Origin: CAVPDE01 sp964580575
GTDB taxonomy: Bacteria > Desulfobacterota > DSM-4660 > Desulfatiglandales > HGW-15
Assembly (NCBI GenBank): GCA_964580575.1
Contig: CAZOLJ010000019.1
Coordinates: 1-63,168, forward strand
Reading direction: 5' to 3'
DNA: 63,168 bases
Made by a program: the position numbers and the translations under genes. The notes under the pieces were generated by a model, which saw only the letters and a program-made list of their open reading frames with translations, was not told the origin of the DNA and searched no databases. Shown one piece after another: positions 1 through 7,950 of this stretch. Each line of letters begins with the position of its first letter. The stretch's first letter is position 1.

Positions 1-993
1 TCCGATGCCCAACCCGTTGAGCTTGTTGAAGAGCGCCTTGTAGCTGATCCTGAGCATCCGCGCGGCCTCCCGCTTGTTCCAGCTTGCGGTCCTCAAAGCG
101 CGCATGATCACTTTCTTTTCGATGTTCTCAGCCGCCTTGGCTTTCACATGCTTGAGGGACCTCTTTTTGAGCTTCCCGCCCTCTGCGTCCTCCTCGTCCT
201 CGGGTCCGAAGCCCTCTGCTTCGTCGAACATGCCTTTTCCTGTTATCCCTTCCAGGAGGTCGGACTTCACGATGGATGGATCATCGCCGATCATGAGCCG
301 GAGAATGGTGCTGGCCAACTCTCTCACATTGCCGGGCCAGGCGTAGTCGGTGAACACTTTCCCCATTTCCTCACTGATCGAGAATCCGTTGCTCAGATGC
401 AGCTCCTTGCGGTATTTATCGGTCAGGTGCTCGATAAGCAAAGGAAGATCCTCTTTCCGATCTCGAAGAGCGGGCATTTCGATCTTGATGATGTTGAGAC
501 GGTAGTAGAGGTCCTCCCTGAATTTCCCCACTTTCATGTCCTTTTCCAGGTCGTGATTGGTGGAGGCAATGACCCAGGTGCTGACCTTCACCACGTCCGT
601 ACCTCCCAGGCGCGCAAACTCGCCGCTCTGCAAAACTTCGAGCAGCTTGGCCTGGAGCACGAGAGCCATGTCCCCGATCTCGTCGAGGTAGATGACGCCG
701 TCGGAGGCGATCTCGAACTTGCCCGGTTTGAATTTGTCCGCTCCCGTGAAAGCGCCCTTCTCGTATCCGAAGAGTTCGCTCTCGAGGAGAGTGAGGGGAA
801 GAGCCGCGCAGTTCACTTTCACGAACCGTTTGTCGCGGCGGGAAGAGGCGGCGTGAAGAAGACGAGCCACAACTTCCTTGCCCGTCCCGGTCTCGCCGAG
901 GAGCAGAACGCTGAAGCCGGTGTCTGCGACCAGCGAGATCAGTTCGCGGATTTTCTGTACTGACGCATGGTTGCCTATAAGTTCATAGTCCAT
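1..993 (-). CDS. Sigma-54-dependent transcriptional activator (partial, C-terminus cut by window edge)
   Basis: A bacterial enhancer-binding protein that remodels sigma-54 RNA polymerase by ATP hydrolysis. Reading leftward from the ATG at 991-993, 331 residues are open to the window edge. The AAA+ core starts almost at residue 1 (MDYELIGNHASVQKI), with Walker A GETGTGKE, the sigma-54 contact loop GAFTGA and Walker B VIYLDEIGD. The last visible part is a Fis-type helix-turn-helix (WNKREAARMLRISYKALFNK). No receiver, PAS or GAF domain precedes the AAA+ core, so the protein is PspF-like in layout and must be controlled by a partner protein or by its own level. The upstream region holds a small palindrome (994-1015). 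A strong sigma-54 promoter lies 2 kb away before a PEP-CTERM gene, and this protein is a plausible activator for it; that link is inferred. Confidence 0.93.
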   Translation of the reverse strand, partial: MDYELIGNHASVQKIRELISLVADTGFSVLLLGETGTGKEVVARLLHAASSRRDKRFVKVNCAALPLTLLESELFGYEKGAFTGADKFKPGKFEIASDGVIYLDEIGDMALVLQAKLLEVLQSGEFARLGGTDVVKVSTWVIASTNHDLEKDMKVGKFREDLYYRLNIIKIEMPALRDRKEDLPLLIEHLTDKYRKELHLSNGFSISEEMGKVFTDYAWPGNVRELASTILRLMIGDDPSIVKSDLLEGITGKGMFDEAEGFGPEDEEDAEGGKLKKRSLKHVKAKAAENIEKKVIMRALRTASWNKREAARMLRISYKALFNKLNGLGIG

Positions 994-1015
994 AGTGTGA
1001 AAAAGTTTACACACT
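994..1015. promoter_or_regulatory. Small palindrome next to the activator start codon
   Basis: AGTGTG and CACACT face each other across a 10-base A/T-rich spacer, directly adjoining the ATG of the sigma-54 activator gene. The position would suit an autoregulatory operator. Only the symmetry and placement support this. I see no clear ribosome binding site in the same stretch, so the real start could be the second in-frame ATG three codons later. Confidence 0.3.
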
Positions 1016-1431
1016 TCTGCCAATTTGTCAATAAATATCAAAAGGTAGAGTAAACTTAGAGTTAGGTTAGAGTTGGCCACAGAGGAAGTTATTACCTCAA
1101 TCTTGCACCAAGGCTTGAAAAAAGAATAGAAAACCATCTGGGTACCCTATAATGATTGGGTTTGCGAAATCCATCTCATGGATAGGAGGTAACCCAGAGG
1201 GTTAACGAGAAATTCAGTGTTACGAGGGAAGATGGCTTTGGTAAAGGTTTTTTGGAAGAGGCCTGCAGGGAGCGACTTAGCCCGTTTGGTGGGCTTCTCT
1301 TGGGTCGATCAAGTTCTTGGATCTGCTTGGATTTGACAAGGTTTTCAATGAGTTTTACAAGGGACCGGGCCGCGAACCCAAGCTCGATCACTGCCGAATG
1401 GTGGTTGGGATCTTGATGTTGCTCTTCACCT
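1016..1431. other. Intergenic region without a recognised gene
   Basis: About 415 bases upstream of the sigma-54 activator and downstream of the DRR-repeat gene. It holds a short hairpin near 1189-1206 (GTAACCC/GGGTTAAC). The open frame that crosses it on the minus strand is a frame shadow of the DRR gene with unrelated composition. I see no RNA gene or convincing promoter. Confidence 0.4.
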
Positions 1432-1776
1432 TCAGCGTTCCAGGAGATCCTGAAGCTCCTGGCCCTTCCTCTCCTCAGAGGCTTCTTTGCCTCTTGAAAC
1501 GCTCCTGCGGTCATCGCTCCCCCGGCGCTCGTATCCACCGCGCCGATTCGTTTTCTCTCTTCTGTCCTCCTGCGGAATGGATCTCCTGTCTGTCGTAGGC
1601 CTTCGACCGAGGCCGCTTCTTCTGTCAGTGCCGGTCCGACGGTCAACACCGCTTCGGCGGTCCTCCCCGCAGCGGCGCTCAGGGATGTGCTCGGCGTATG
1701 AAAAGCGCCTTCGCTCGATGCCAATGCGCCTTCCGCCATGGTCGCTCAGGGTGTAGGATAAGTAAACGTCGCGCAT
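1432..1776 (-). CDS. Arg-rich small protein with tandem xGxDRR repeats
   Basis: A 114-residue protein of unknown function. I start it at MRDVYLSYTLSDHGG, since the 13 residues before it in the open frame look non-coding; no good Shine-Dalgarno is visible. Residues 15-95 consist of about ten imperfect repeats of a 6-9 residue unit ending in DRR, ERR, GRR or NRR (for example CGEDRR, SGVDRR, TGTDRR, PTTDRR, GSDDRR), giving a highly basic, probably unstructured chain. Such DRR runs are known as linkers ahead of PilZ domains and in two-component proteins, but no such domain is present here. The C-terminal 20 residues are charged and helical (EERKGQELQDLLER). Codon structure and the order of the repeats argue for a real gene; function unknown. 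Confidence 0.55.
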   Translation of the reverse strand: MRDVYLSYTLSDHGGRRIGIERRRFSYAEHIPERRCGEDRRSGVDRRTGTDRRSGLGRRPTTDRRSIPQEDRREKTNRRGGYERRGSDDRRSVSRGKEASEERKGQELQDLLER

Positions 1777-1834
1777 GATGAACACCCGTAGACAGGAGAC
1801 AGCCTTAAGAGTCACAGGTCAATCACGAAAGCAC

Positions 1835-1866
1835 CCCCGTGAAATAGGATGAAGCATTTCACGGGG
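1835..1866. repeat. 11-bp palindromic hairpin
   Basis: CCCCGTGAAAT and ATTTCACGGGG are perfect inverted repeats with a 10-base loop, between the end of the PEP-CTERM gene and the DRR-repeat gene. No T-run follows on either side, so it is not a standard terminator. A degenerate relative sharing TTTCACGGGGCAGGC occurs at about 3323-3370. Confidence 0.55.
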
Positions 1867-1959
1867 CAGGCGAAAAAGAAAAAAATAGGATAAAGGCTTG
1901 TCTGGATGCCAAGCCCCGCCAAGGGGACGGCGGGCAAGCGTTTATCCTCTCGCCCGACA

Positions 1960-2682
1960 TCAGCGTCTCTTGAAAAGTTTCCTTCTTCCGAACCCTGCCA
2001 GGCCGATCAGGCCAGTACCGAGAAGCAGCATGGTCGCCGGTTCTGGAACGGGAGCAGCGCCGCCAGCGGTGATTACCCGAACCGCATCTATCTCGCTATT
2101 CGAACTAAGTGTCAGCCCTAGGTTGAGAGTTGTTGTCCCATCTGCATTTAATGTCCACTCCAGTCTGTCGTCCCTAGTTTCCAAACTAGATGCATTACCA
2201 CTGCTAGCGTAATAGGTAAAACCGGGCACCCCAAGGTATTCGTCACTAATATTCTGGGAAGTTGTACTCGTCATGATGCCGAGGATTTGTTCGGTGGAGC
2301 CAAATGTCAAGCTCGCACTCAGAAGCACTGCCTTCGTGGAAGTATCTAACTTGTCAAAATGAATGAAGTAGCTGTTGATGACGGTGCCAACAGGGATATA
2401 GTGTGCTGTTGCTGCCCCGCTGTTTAGACTGGCACCCGAATAAGCTGACGCTAAGGGAGCCAGGATATCGACCCTTAATCCACGACCCGAAGCGTCGACT
2501 GGAACAACCGCGTGATTACTCGCCTCCACCAGGTAGAACATCGTCGTGTTGCTCTGCGACGTGCCTTCTAAATTGGAGGTTGTTGTAAACAGGCTGAGGT
2601 TGCTCATACTTACGGGAAGCGCGAAAGCCTGGGAGCTGACTAACATCAGCCCTACAATCAACGCAACTAAACACTTCTTCAT
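1960..2682 (-). CDS. PEP-CTERM sorting-domain exported protein
   Basis: A 240-residue secreted protein for exosortase processing. Residues 1-22 are a Sec signal peptide (MKKCLVALIVGLMLVSSQAFA). The C-terminus has the full tripartite sorting signal: VPEPATMLLLG, a hydrophobic helix (TGLIGLAGF) and a basic tail GRRKLFKRR. The middle 180 residues are Ser/Thr/Ala/Asn-rich beta-type sequence with no recognised domain, typical of this class. In the family, an exosortase cuts at the PEP motif and the protein is delivered to the surface or to exopolysaccharide; no exosortase gene is in the window. Upstream lies a near-consensus sigma-54 promoter (2936-2951) with a leader of about 240 bases. The neighbouring sigma-54 activator at the window edge and the FecR protein fit a regulated envelope or matrix locus. 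Confidence 0.9.
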   Translation of the reverse strand: MKKCLVALIVGLMLVSSQAFALPVSMSNLSLFTTTSNLEGTSQSNTTMFYLVEASNHAVVPVDASGRGLRVDILAPLASAYSGASLNSGAATAHYIPVGTVINSYFIHFDKLDTSTKAVLLSASLTFGSTEQILGIMTSTTSQNISDEYLGVPGFTYYASSGNASSLETRDDRLEWTLNADGTTTLNLGLTLSSNSEIDAVRVITAGGAAPVPEPATMLLLGTGLIGLAGFGRRKLFKRR

Positions 2683-2935
2683 TTCATTCCTCCATTTCTT
2701 CGTTAAGAATTAGTCGTTACTTGTTATCCGTTATTCGTGAACTACCAAACCTTTTTCCAGATTGTGATCTGGTTATTGAATTCCTCTGGGCATATCTCCT
2801 TTCACTATTTTTTCGTCAAACGGTTATTGGTTAAGTTGTTAAGGCGAAAAACCGGCGAACTCATTAACATCGTTAGATGATGTTGGAAAACTACACGTTG
2901 ACGAGACAAGGGACAAATATATAGGCACTTAACTT

Positions 2936-2951
2936 AGCAACGGATGTGCCA
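2936..2951 (-). promoter_or_regulatory. Sigma-54 (-24/-12) promoter for the PEP-CTERM gene
   Basis: On the minus strand the bases read TGGCAC-ATCCG-TTGCT, an exact match to the TGGCAC-N5-TTGCW consensus, with GG and GC at the right spacing. It faces the PEP-CTERM gene that starts at 2682, leaving an untranslated leader of about 240 bases. Candidate activator sites lie further upstream: a direct repeat TTGAACGAT at 3030-3038 and 3046-3054 (16-base period), and an inverted repeat CCACTTTTATGG / CCATTAAGTGG at 3085-3118. Confidence 0.85.
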
Positions 2952-3736
2952 GGAAGGGGGAAAGGGAGGGGAGAAAGGGATATTTTTTGTGACGGGATTA
3001 CAGTAGGTTAGACGCACAATTTGTATGGCTTGAACGATTAGAGCGTTGAACGATATTTTGTGGGCTGAAGTATGAAATTACTTACCACTTTTATGGGTAA
3101 AGTTTTGCCATTAAGTGGAAAAGGTCTACACACATTTCACCACCCGCTTCGCTAGAGACACGGAGAACGCAGAGAATTCATTTTGAGACAGAAGGGTAAA
3201 TGAAGAGTTGGAATGATAGAAGGATGGAATGCCGGAACGAGGATGGAATGCTGGGAAAAGCAAGGTCAAGAACCCTATCTCCCTCAGAGCGCAGAGATCC
3301 GCAGAGAGTGGTTAGACAGGATTTACCCCAGTGAAATATGAAACCCTACTGCCTTTCACGGGGCAGGCTTGGATTGACCGGATTATCAAAATCTTTCTCA
3401 ACTTCCGGCATCCGGGCCGACAATGCCTCTGCCCCATAGGGATGAAACTGAGAAAGGGGTTGGAAAGGCAGAAGAGCTTCGCGTCGATCCTGTCAACATA
3501 CTTCGGGCCTGGCTTTGCCGTTGACACATAGTGATGCATCAAGTACGGTAAGAACCTAGACAAGGGGGCGGTCTTCAGTAGATCATTTGGGACGCTGTAC
3601 GAGACCAGCTTCATTAGCTTACACCTACAACGGTGCGATGAACACTGCCGTAGCAAAACAACCAGTCCCAAAAGGTGTCAACCTCACCGAGAGGGTGTCT
3701 TACATGGGTGGGAAGGGCCGCGGGGCGGTGAAATGA
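2952..3736. other. Long intergenic region upstream of the sigma-54 promoter
   Basis: Contains the possible enhancer repeats at 3030-3054 and 3085-3118, short direct repeats (GGATGGAATGC twice near 3222-3252), and a degenerate copy of the GTGAAAT hairpin near 3323-3370. The open frames across 3312-3671 have no recognisable protein character. I searched by eye for a cyclic-di-GMP riboswitch before the FecR gene and did not find a convincing one. Confidence 0.4.
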
Positions 3737-5164
3737 ATGGATAGTCGGCTTCCTCAGACCATGGGTATCGCGTCCTTAACCGGGCACTGGACGAGCAGAA
3801 AGCTGCTTGCAAGGGGAAGGGGCATGCCTTTCGATACTGTCGTGGACTGCGATCCGGAGCAGGTAGACCCGGTGAGCCTGAACATCAAGACGAGAGCCAG
3901 GGTCAGGATAGGAAAGGTGAAAAGCCAGGAGAGGAGGCGGAGCGTAGATAAGAGACACGTCCCCGGTGCTCTTCGGGTACTTATCGGATTTCTTCTTCTG
4001 TGTCTGGCGTCCGCTTGCTGGGCAGAGGCCCGCGGAGAGACCGAGGCGCCTCTCGGGAAGATTGAACACATGAAAGGGGAGGTGCTTGTTCAGAGAAGGA
4101 ATGGATTGGAATTGAGAGGGGAGCCAGGAATGGCCCTTTACCCCGGAGACCAAATCACTACAGGGAAGTTGGCCGAGGTCCAGTTCGTCCTCCCTCCAGG
4201 AAAGCAGTTTCGGCTTGGACCAGAAGCCCAGGTTTCCATAGACGAGCTTTCTTCCTCCGAGGGAGAGGATCAGCAGCCCGTGATGCGGCTCGTGTTGGGC
4301 TATCTCTGGTCAAAGATTGAAAAGCTCAGAGGGAGAAAAGCGGCTTTTGATCTCCACACTCCGACGGCCGTCATGGGGGTGAGAGGAACAGAATTTGAAA
4401 CGGTCGTTTCCCTGGACGCCGCTTCCCTTGTTTCGGTGGATGAAGGCAGGGTGGAGCTGGACGCGGACGGAGAGACTGTAATCGTGGAGCAGGGGAAGAT
4501 GAGTGAGGTGGAGTTCGATGGAAAGCCTTCACTGCCCTCCCCGACGGTCTCCAAGGAGATGAGGGACTGGCAGGCTTGGAGGGAGAAGAGGGTTGAGGGT
4601 ATGATGAACAATCTCCCTCGGATAGCCCCCGGGCTCAGGCACCGTTTTGAACAGTCTGCCTTGCGGGCAGGGAAATTCGCTGAAAGCGTTCAGGAAAAAG
4701 GAGAAGGCATAAGGGAAACCATGAAAGAGGTCCGGGTGGCAAAGCAGGAGCGGGATCGGCCGAAGGTCCGAGTGTCGGCACGGAGATTGCGGGATCAGGC
4801 GGAGGAGTTTAGGAAGACAGCGGCCCGATTCAGGCAAGGCTTTAACCGTTTCCAGACGATGAGCAGGCTGAGTATTCGTCTGGACCTCTTCGTGAGGGAA
4901 AACCAGGCTCGCTTTCCGGAGCGGCAGTTGGCCTTCATCCAGGCCCAGTTCGCTTCCATAGCAGAAAAGAGGGAAGAAGTGAAGGAACTCCAAGGGAGGT
5001 CCATCTCCACCATAAGGGAGGTATTCCGGGAGCTGAAGGCCTTTCGAGAAGAAATGGTGTCTCCCAGAGATGCCTCTGGATCTACCACGTCTCGATTTGA
5101 ATCTCGACAAAGTGGAGGGGGGGACGTTCTTGATCTATTGACATTCTCTACCTGTCGGGGTTAG
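3737..5164 (+). CDS. FecR-domain protein with a C-terminal coiled coil
   Basis: Up to 475 residues. The likely mature layout is a signal or anchor segment (ALRVLIGFLLLCLASACWA, residues 79-97), a FecR domain (about 105-250, with GDQITTGKLAEVQFVLP and the conserved HTPTAVMGVRGTEF), then an Arg/Glu-rich helical region (about 275-455). An alternative GTG start at 3917 with AGGA upstream gives 415 residues and places the hydrophobic segment at a normal signal-peptide position; I think it more likely than the ATG at 3737, whose first 60 residues look non-conserved. FecR domains of this kind bind periplasmic or cell-wall ligands. The last 25 residues are low-complexity and the gene ends where the remnant mosaic begins, so the native C-terminus may have been lost. 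Confidence 0.85.
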   Translation: MDSRLPQTMGIASLTGHWTSRKLLARGRGMPFDTVVDCDPEQVDPVSLNIKTRARVRIGKVKSQERRRSVDKRHVPGALRVLIGFLLLCLASACWAEARGETEAPLGKIEHMKGEVLVQRRNGLELRGEPGMALYPGDQITTGKLAEVQFVLPPGKQFRLGPEAQVSIDELSSSEGEDQQPVMRLVLGYLWSKIEKLRGRKAAFDLHTPTAVMGVRGTEFETVVSLDAASLVSVDEGRVELDADGETVIVEQGKMSEVEFDGKPSLPSPTVSKEMRDWQAWREKRVEGMMNNLPRIAPGLRHRFEQSALRAGKFAESVQEKGEGIRETMKEVRVAKQERDRPKVRVSARRLRDQAEEFRKTAARFRQGFNRFQTMSRLSIRLDLFVRENQARFPERQLAFIQAQFASIAEKREEVKELQGRSISTIREVFRELKAFREEMVSPRDASGSTTSRFESRQSGGGDVLDLLTFSTCRG

Positions 5165-5176
5165 CAATCAACAAAG

Positions 5177-5368
5177 ACCAGCCAAAGGCGGATGCCCTAT
5201 TACGCCAACATCGGCAAGCGGTTGGTGAAATCGCCCAAAGTGTACATCCGGGATTCGGGTGTTGTTCACTCTCTTCTGGGCATATCGGATGAACGGCAAC
5301 TGCTGGAATCCCCCTACAGGGGAAACAGCTGGGAAGGGTACCTGGTTGAGCAGGTCATCGCTGTTGAG
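5177..5368 (+). pseudogene. Remnant of a DUF4143 AAA-type ATPase (C-terminal DUF4143 part)
   Basis: In the frame of 5192 the sequence encodes YANIGKRLVKSPKVYIRDSG, followed by VVHSLLGI and SWEGYLVEQVI. This is the conserved core of the DUF4143 domain found at the C-terminus of many prokaryotic AAA ATPases. Only about 60 residues remain. There is no P-loop half upstream, and the frame runs directly into sequence matching another gene family at about 5370. It is a fragment left by deletion or recombination, not a working gene. Confidence 0.75.
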
Positions 5369-5369
5369 C

Positions 5370-5687
5370 AATTGGCTCCAAGAACCCTCTCATTGTCATG
5401 TCGGAAGTTGCGAGGAAGCCATCCACGTGGCAGACGACGTGGACTACGGGCTTTCCTCATTGATTTACATGAGGGACATCAACAAAGCCTATCGGGCCAT
5501 CGATGACCTCGAGGCGGGCATCACCTATGTCGATGCTCCGACCATCGGGGCGAAAGTCCACTTGCCCTTCGGCGGGGTGAAAAACACGGAAAACGGCGCA
5601 AGAGAAGCGGGGAACGCCGCCATCGCGGAGTTCACGGAGATCAAGACGGTCTTCATCGGCTACAGCGGCAGGTTGCAGAAGGCGTAG
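5370..5687 (+). pseudogene. Remnant of an aldehyde dehydrogenase (internally deleted, frameshifted)
   Basis: The 3' part in the frame ending at 5687 reads CEEAIHVADDVDYGLSSLIY, then AGITYVDAPTIGAKVHLPFG and GVKNTENGAREAG to the natural C-terminus, clearly the last 90 residues of an NAD(P)-dependent aldehyde dehydrogenase (the catalytic Cys lies in the missing part). Just upstream, in a different frame (5380-5400), KNPLIVM matches the family motif that normally lies about 140 residues earlier. So an internal segment of roughly 400 bases has been lost, with a frameshift, and the 5' half of the gene is missing. It abuts the DUF4143 remnant without a spacer. Confidence 0.8.
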
Positions 5688-5728
5688 ATGGATCGTTGAG
5701 CAAGGATAGTAGAGTCGTTATCAGGCTG

Positions 5729-6667
5729 CTAAAGACGAGTGACTCCTATGTGCGCCTTGAGGTGGGCGGGTTTGAGAAGGGCATAGGCAAGGCGCATGAC
5801 AGGGGTGGGAACCCCATGCCCTTGGCCCAGGCGAACGACCACGCCGATCAGCGATTCCAGTTCACTGGTGCGGCCGACCTCCAGGTCGCGCTGCATGGAG
5901 GGCCGGATGTCCGGTGCGCTGGCGTCGATGAAAGAGAGCGTCTTGGCCATGATGTCCGCATCCAGAGTCACGCCGATCGCTTTAGCGACAGCCGCCACCT
6001 CCGCCATGGCCTCCGCCAGCACCTCTCTCGCCTCGGGGATCTGGCGGTATTCTCCAATGGCCACGCGGGTCAGACCGCCGAGCGCACTGATCGCTGCGAT
6101 AAACACGAATTTCGTCCAGAGCAACTGCTTGATGTTGGGAACCAGCTCAATGACGGCAGAGGTGGTTGCCAGCACTGAAGCGATCGCTTGGGCACGCGGC
6201 GTGATCCGACCGTCCAGTTCGCCCAGAGCGATGCGCCGGAACTGGCTGTACTGGCCGATCCTGCCTGGGGCTTCGAGAGCGGCTGAAAGCCATGTGGCGC
6301 CGCCGACCATGTGCTCCATTCCCACCATGGATCCGATGCGTTCGGCTGCATCGATCCCGTTCTGCAAAGAGATCACCACCGTCTCGGCCCCGATCAACGG
6401 ATGGATGGCCTGAGCGGCTTCGTCCGTGTGGTAGGTCTTCGTGGCGACGATGACGAGGTCAAGCGCCCCGATTTCACCAGGAAGATCCGTCGCCTTTGCA
6501 GGGGACACAGTGAAGTCTCCGTGTACGCTCTTGACGTGTAGCCCCTTATCGCGAATGGCCTGAAGGTGAGCCCCTCGGGCGATGAAGGTCACCTCCTGGC
6601 CTGCCGCTGCGAGCAGCCCGCCGTAGTATCCCCCGACTCCTCCGGAACCCATGATGGCTATGCGCAT
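5729..6667 (-). CDS. panE: 2-dehydropantoate 2-reductase
   Basis: 312 residues. Reduces ketopantoate to pantoate with NADPH, in pantothenate and coenzyme A synthesis. The true start is MRIAIMGSGGVGGYYGGLLA, the N-terminal Rossmann motif GxGxxG; the 20 residues ahead of it in the open frame are low-complexity. The ketopantoate reductase core follows (TYHTDEAAQAI, VVISLQNGID) and the C-terminal helical ApbA_C domain carries the conserved KFVFIAAISALGGLTR and SMQRDLEVGRTSELE segments with the catalytic Lys and the Glu/Ser residues. Its length is normal. It points toward the remnant mosaic and away from a palindromic repeat (6747-6828). Family members also act on other 2-keto acids, so the substrate is by family assignment. 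Confidence 0.9.
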   Translation of the reverse strand: MRIAIMGSGGVGGYYGGLLAAAGQEVTFIARGAHLQAIRDKGLHVKSVHGDFTVSPAKATDLPGEIGALDLVIVATKTYHTDEAAQAIHPLIGAETVVISLQNGIDAAERIGSMVGMEHMVGGATWLSAALEAPGRIGQYSQFRRIALGELDGRITPRAQAIASVLATTSAVIELVPNIKQLLWTKFVFIAAISALGGLTRVAIGEYRQIPEAREVLAEAMAEVAAVAKAIGVTLDADIMAKTLSFIDASAPDIRPSMQRDLEVGRTSELESLIGVVVRLGQGHGVPTPVMRLAYALLKPAHLKAHIGVTRL

Positions 6668-6733
6668 ATGTTTTCTCCTCTCCCCCTCACCTTTACCCGC
6701 CTCTGGCGGGCTTGCCCTCTCCCCCAAGCTGGG

Positions 6734-6862
6734 GGCTGTGTCACAATGTCATTTCGAGGCGAGAGTCGAGAAATCCTGATCCTGCAGGTAGCACGAACTT
6801 AGGATTTCTCCCTTCGGTCGAAATGACAGGTAACACGCTCCCCTGTGATTGCGACACAGCCT
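6734..6862. repeat. Dispersed nested palindromic repeat
   Basis: Inner arms TGTCATTTCGAG... (from 6747) and ...TCGAAATGACA (to 6828) with AAATCCT/AGGATTT inside, and outer arms GGCTGTGTC (from 6734) and GACACAGCC (near 6854). The inner form belongs to a widespread class of intergenic repeats built on TCATTTCGA / TCGAAATGA found in many Desulfobacterota and other genomes. It sits between panE and the YdcZ-type gene and may act as a transcription stop or mRNA stabiliser. Confidence 0.7.
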
Positions 6863-6912
6863 TCCGGGGGGAGAGATATTTCCGCGATCTCTGCGAGAGA
6901 TCGCCTTGCCTT

Positions 6913-7350
6913 TTATTTGACGATGAGCCAGACCCCGAGAATGAGAACTCCGATCCCGAAGGATCGCGACAAATCCAAAGGCCGGACTGCGCCACCCAGC
7001 AAGCCGAAGTGATCCAACAGTGCGGCAATAATGAACTGCGAAGCGACAGTAATGGTAAAGGCTGCGGTCAAACCGAGGCGTGGTACCGTATAACTAATCG
7101 TGCCCACGATGAAGAGCCCCAGGAGTCCTGTACCGAAAGCGTACCAGGGAACGTCCTGCCACCCCTTCAGAGTCCAACCGCCCGAAACCAGAGCGGCGAG
7201 GGCAACGACCAAACCGCCGCTCGCATAGGTGACGAGCACGCTGGCTTTTGTCCCGATGCGCTGGTCCATCAAGCCCATGAGCTGGCCTTGAAGGGCCACG
7301 GCAATGCCCCCGAGGGCTGCAACGGTGATCAGTGTATGGTAACTGGCCAT
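6913..7350 (-). CDS. YdcZ/DUF606-type small DMT transporter
   Basis: 145 residues, almost wholly hydrophobic, with about five membrane helices. It carries the DMT_YdcZ (DUF606) family signature: an N-terminal helix with G-x-x-x-x-x-Q-G (AALGGIAVALQGQLMGLM), the next helix beginning ASVLVTYASGGLVVA, WYAFGTGLLGLF in the third, then AAFTITVASQFIIAALLDHFG and the final ILGVWLIVK. Relatives are half-size inner-membrane drug/metabolite-type exporters that may pair as homo- or heterodimers. The substrate is unknown. It stands alone between two palindromic repeats. Confidence 0.85.
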   Translation of the reverse strand: MASYHTLITVAALGGIAVALQGQLMGLMDQRIGTKASVLVTYASGGLVVALAALVSGGWTLKGWQDVPWYAFGTGLLGLFIVGTISYTVPRLGLTAAFTITVASQFIIAALLDHFGLLGGAVRPLDLSRSFGIGVLILGVWLIVK

Positions 7351-7485
7351 ATGAGGTTCCCTTCACGGCGAGCAGAGTTTTTCTCAAAATCCTGCTAGAT
7401 TTCAGTCTGCTTGATCGGCAAATGGAATCCGTTTGTTTTCGGAGTTCTTTTATCAGACAGAAAGAGGAATATCCAGCAGGGTTTT

Positions 7486-7527
7486 CTCCCCTTTTTCCCC
7501 TCCTCGATGGGAGGGGTCGAAGGGGAG
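7486..7527. repeat. Nested GC-rich palindrome
   Basis: Inner CCCCTCC/GGAGGGG and outer CTCCCCTT/AAGGGGAG arms form a two-tier hairpin just downstream of the NIL-ferredoxin gene (minus strand, stop at 7540). It could terminate that operon. It also resembles the other CCCCTCC-type intergenic repeats in the window (10392-10421, 56840-56910, 63047-63085). Confidence 0.6.
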
Positions 7528-7539
7528 GGTGGGAAGATA

Positions 7540-7950
7540 TTACGCCAAATTAACTTCCACGGCCTTGTAAATGCACACATCCAGGCACGAGAGACAGACC
7601 ACGCACTTCTCCGGATCGTAAGACACCTTCCAGCTCTTTCGATCCACGTCCAGCGCGCCTGTGGGGCAGATGGGCACGCAGGCGGTACAACCGGTGCAGC
7701 GTTTCTCGAGATGCTGGATCTCCTGGGAGAGGGGTTCGATGGTCACTCCCAGCTTCTCCAGGTAGTTGAAAGCGAGAGCCATCTGACTCTCCTGACCGCT
7801 CAGCTCCACCACCATCCGGCCCTGTTTACCGGGATCGATGCTGGCCCTGAGGATGTTGACCACAAGATCATAGTCCTTGATCAGACGGTACGTGACAGGC
7901 TCTTCCACATTGCTCGGCGGAAATGAAAGAACGATTCTTGTCTTTTTCAT
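7540..7950 (-). CDS. NIL domain - 4Fe-4S ferredoxin protein of homocysteine synthesis
   Basis: 136 residues. Residues 1-75 form a NIL domain (MKKTRIVLSFPPSNVEEPVT onward) and residues 77-136 a two-cluster ferredoxin with CTGCTACVPICPTGAL and CVVCLSCLDVCIYKAV. The start is set by ATGA overlap with the upstream DUF39 gene: ATG at 7948-7950, whose stop lies at 7947-7949. In methanogens (the MA1822-type protein) and Desulfovibrio-type bacteria, a NIL-ferredoxin works with the DUF39/HcyBio protein to make homocysteine from aspartate semialdehyde and sulfide, bypassing O-acyl-homoserine. The pairing and coupling here strongly suggest the same role. The ferredoxin probably delivers electrons or persulfide sulfur. 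Confidence 0.9.
   Translation of the reverse strand: MKKTRIVLSFPPSNVEEPVTYRLIKDYDLVVNILRASIDPGKQGRMVVELSGQESQMALAFNYLEKLGVTIEPLSQEIQHLEKRCTGCTACVPICPTGALDVDRKSWKVSYDPEKCVVCLSCLDVCIYKAVEVNLA

Noticed and set aside
3560..3760. Possible cyclic-di-GMP riboswitch before the FecR gene
   Set aside because: Some GG/CC-rich hairpins are present, but the conserved GEMM internal sequences and the GNRA-receptor pair could not be aligned.
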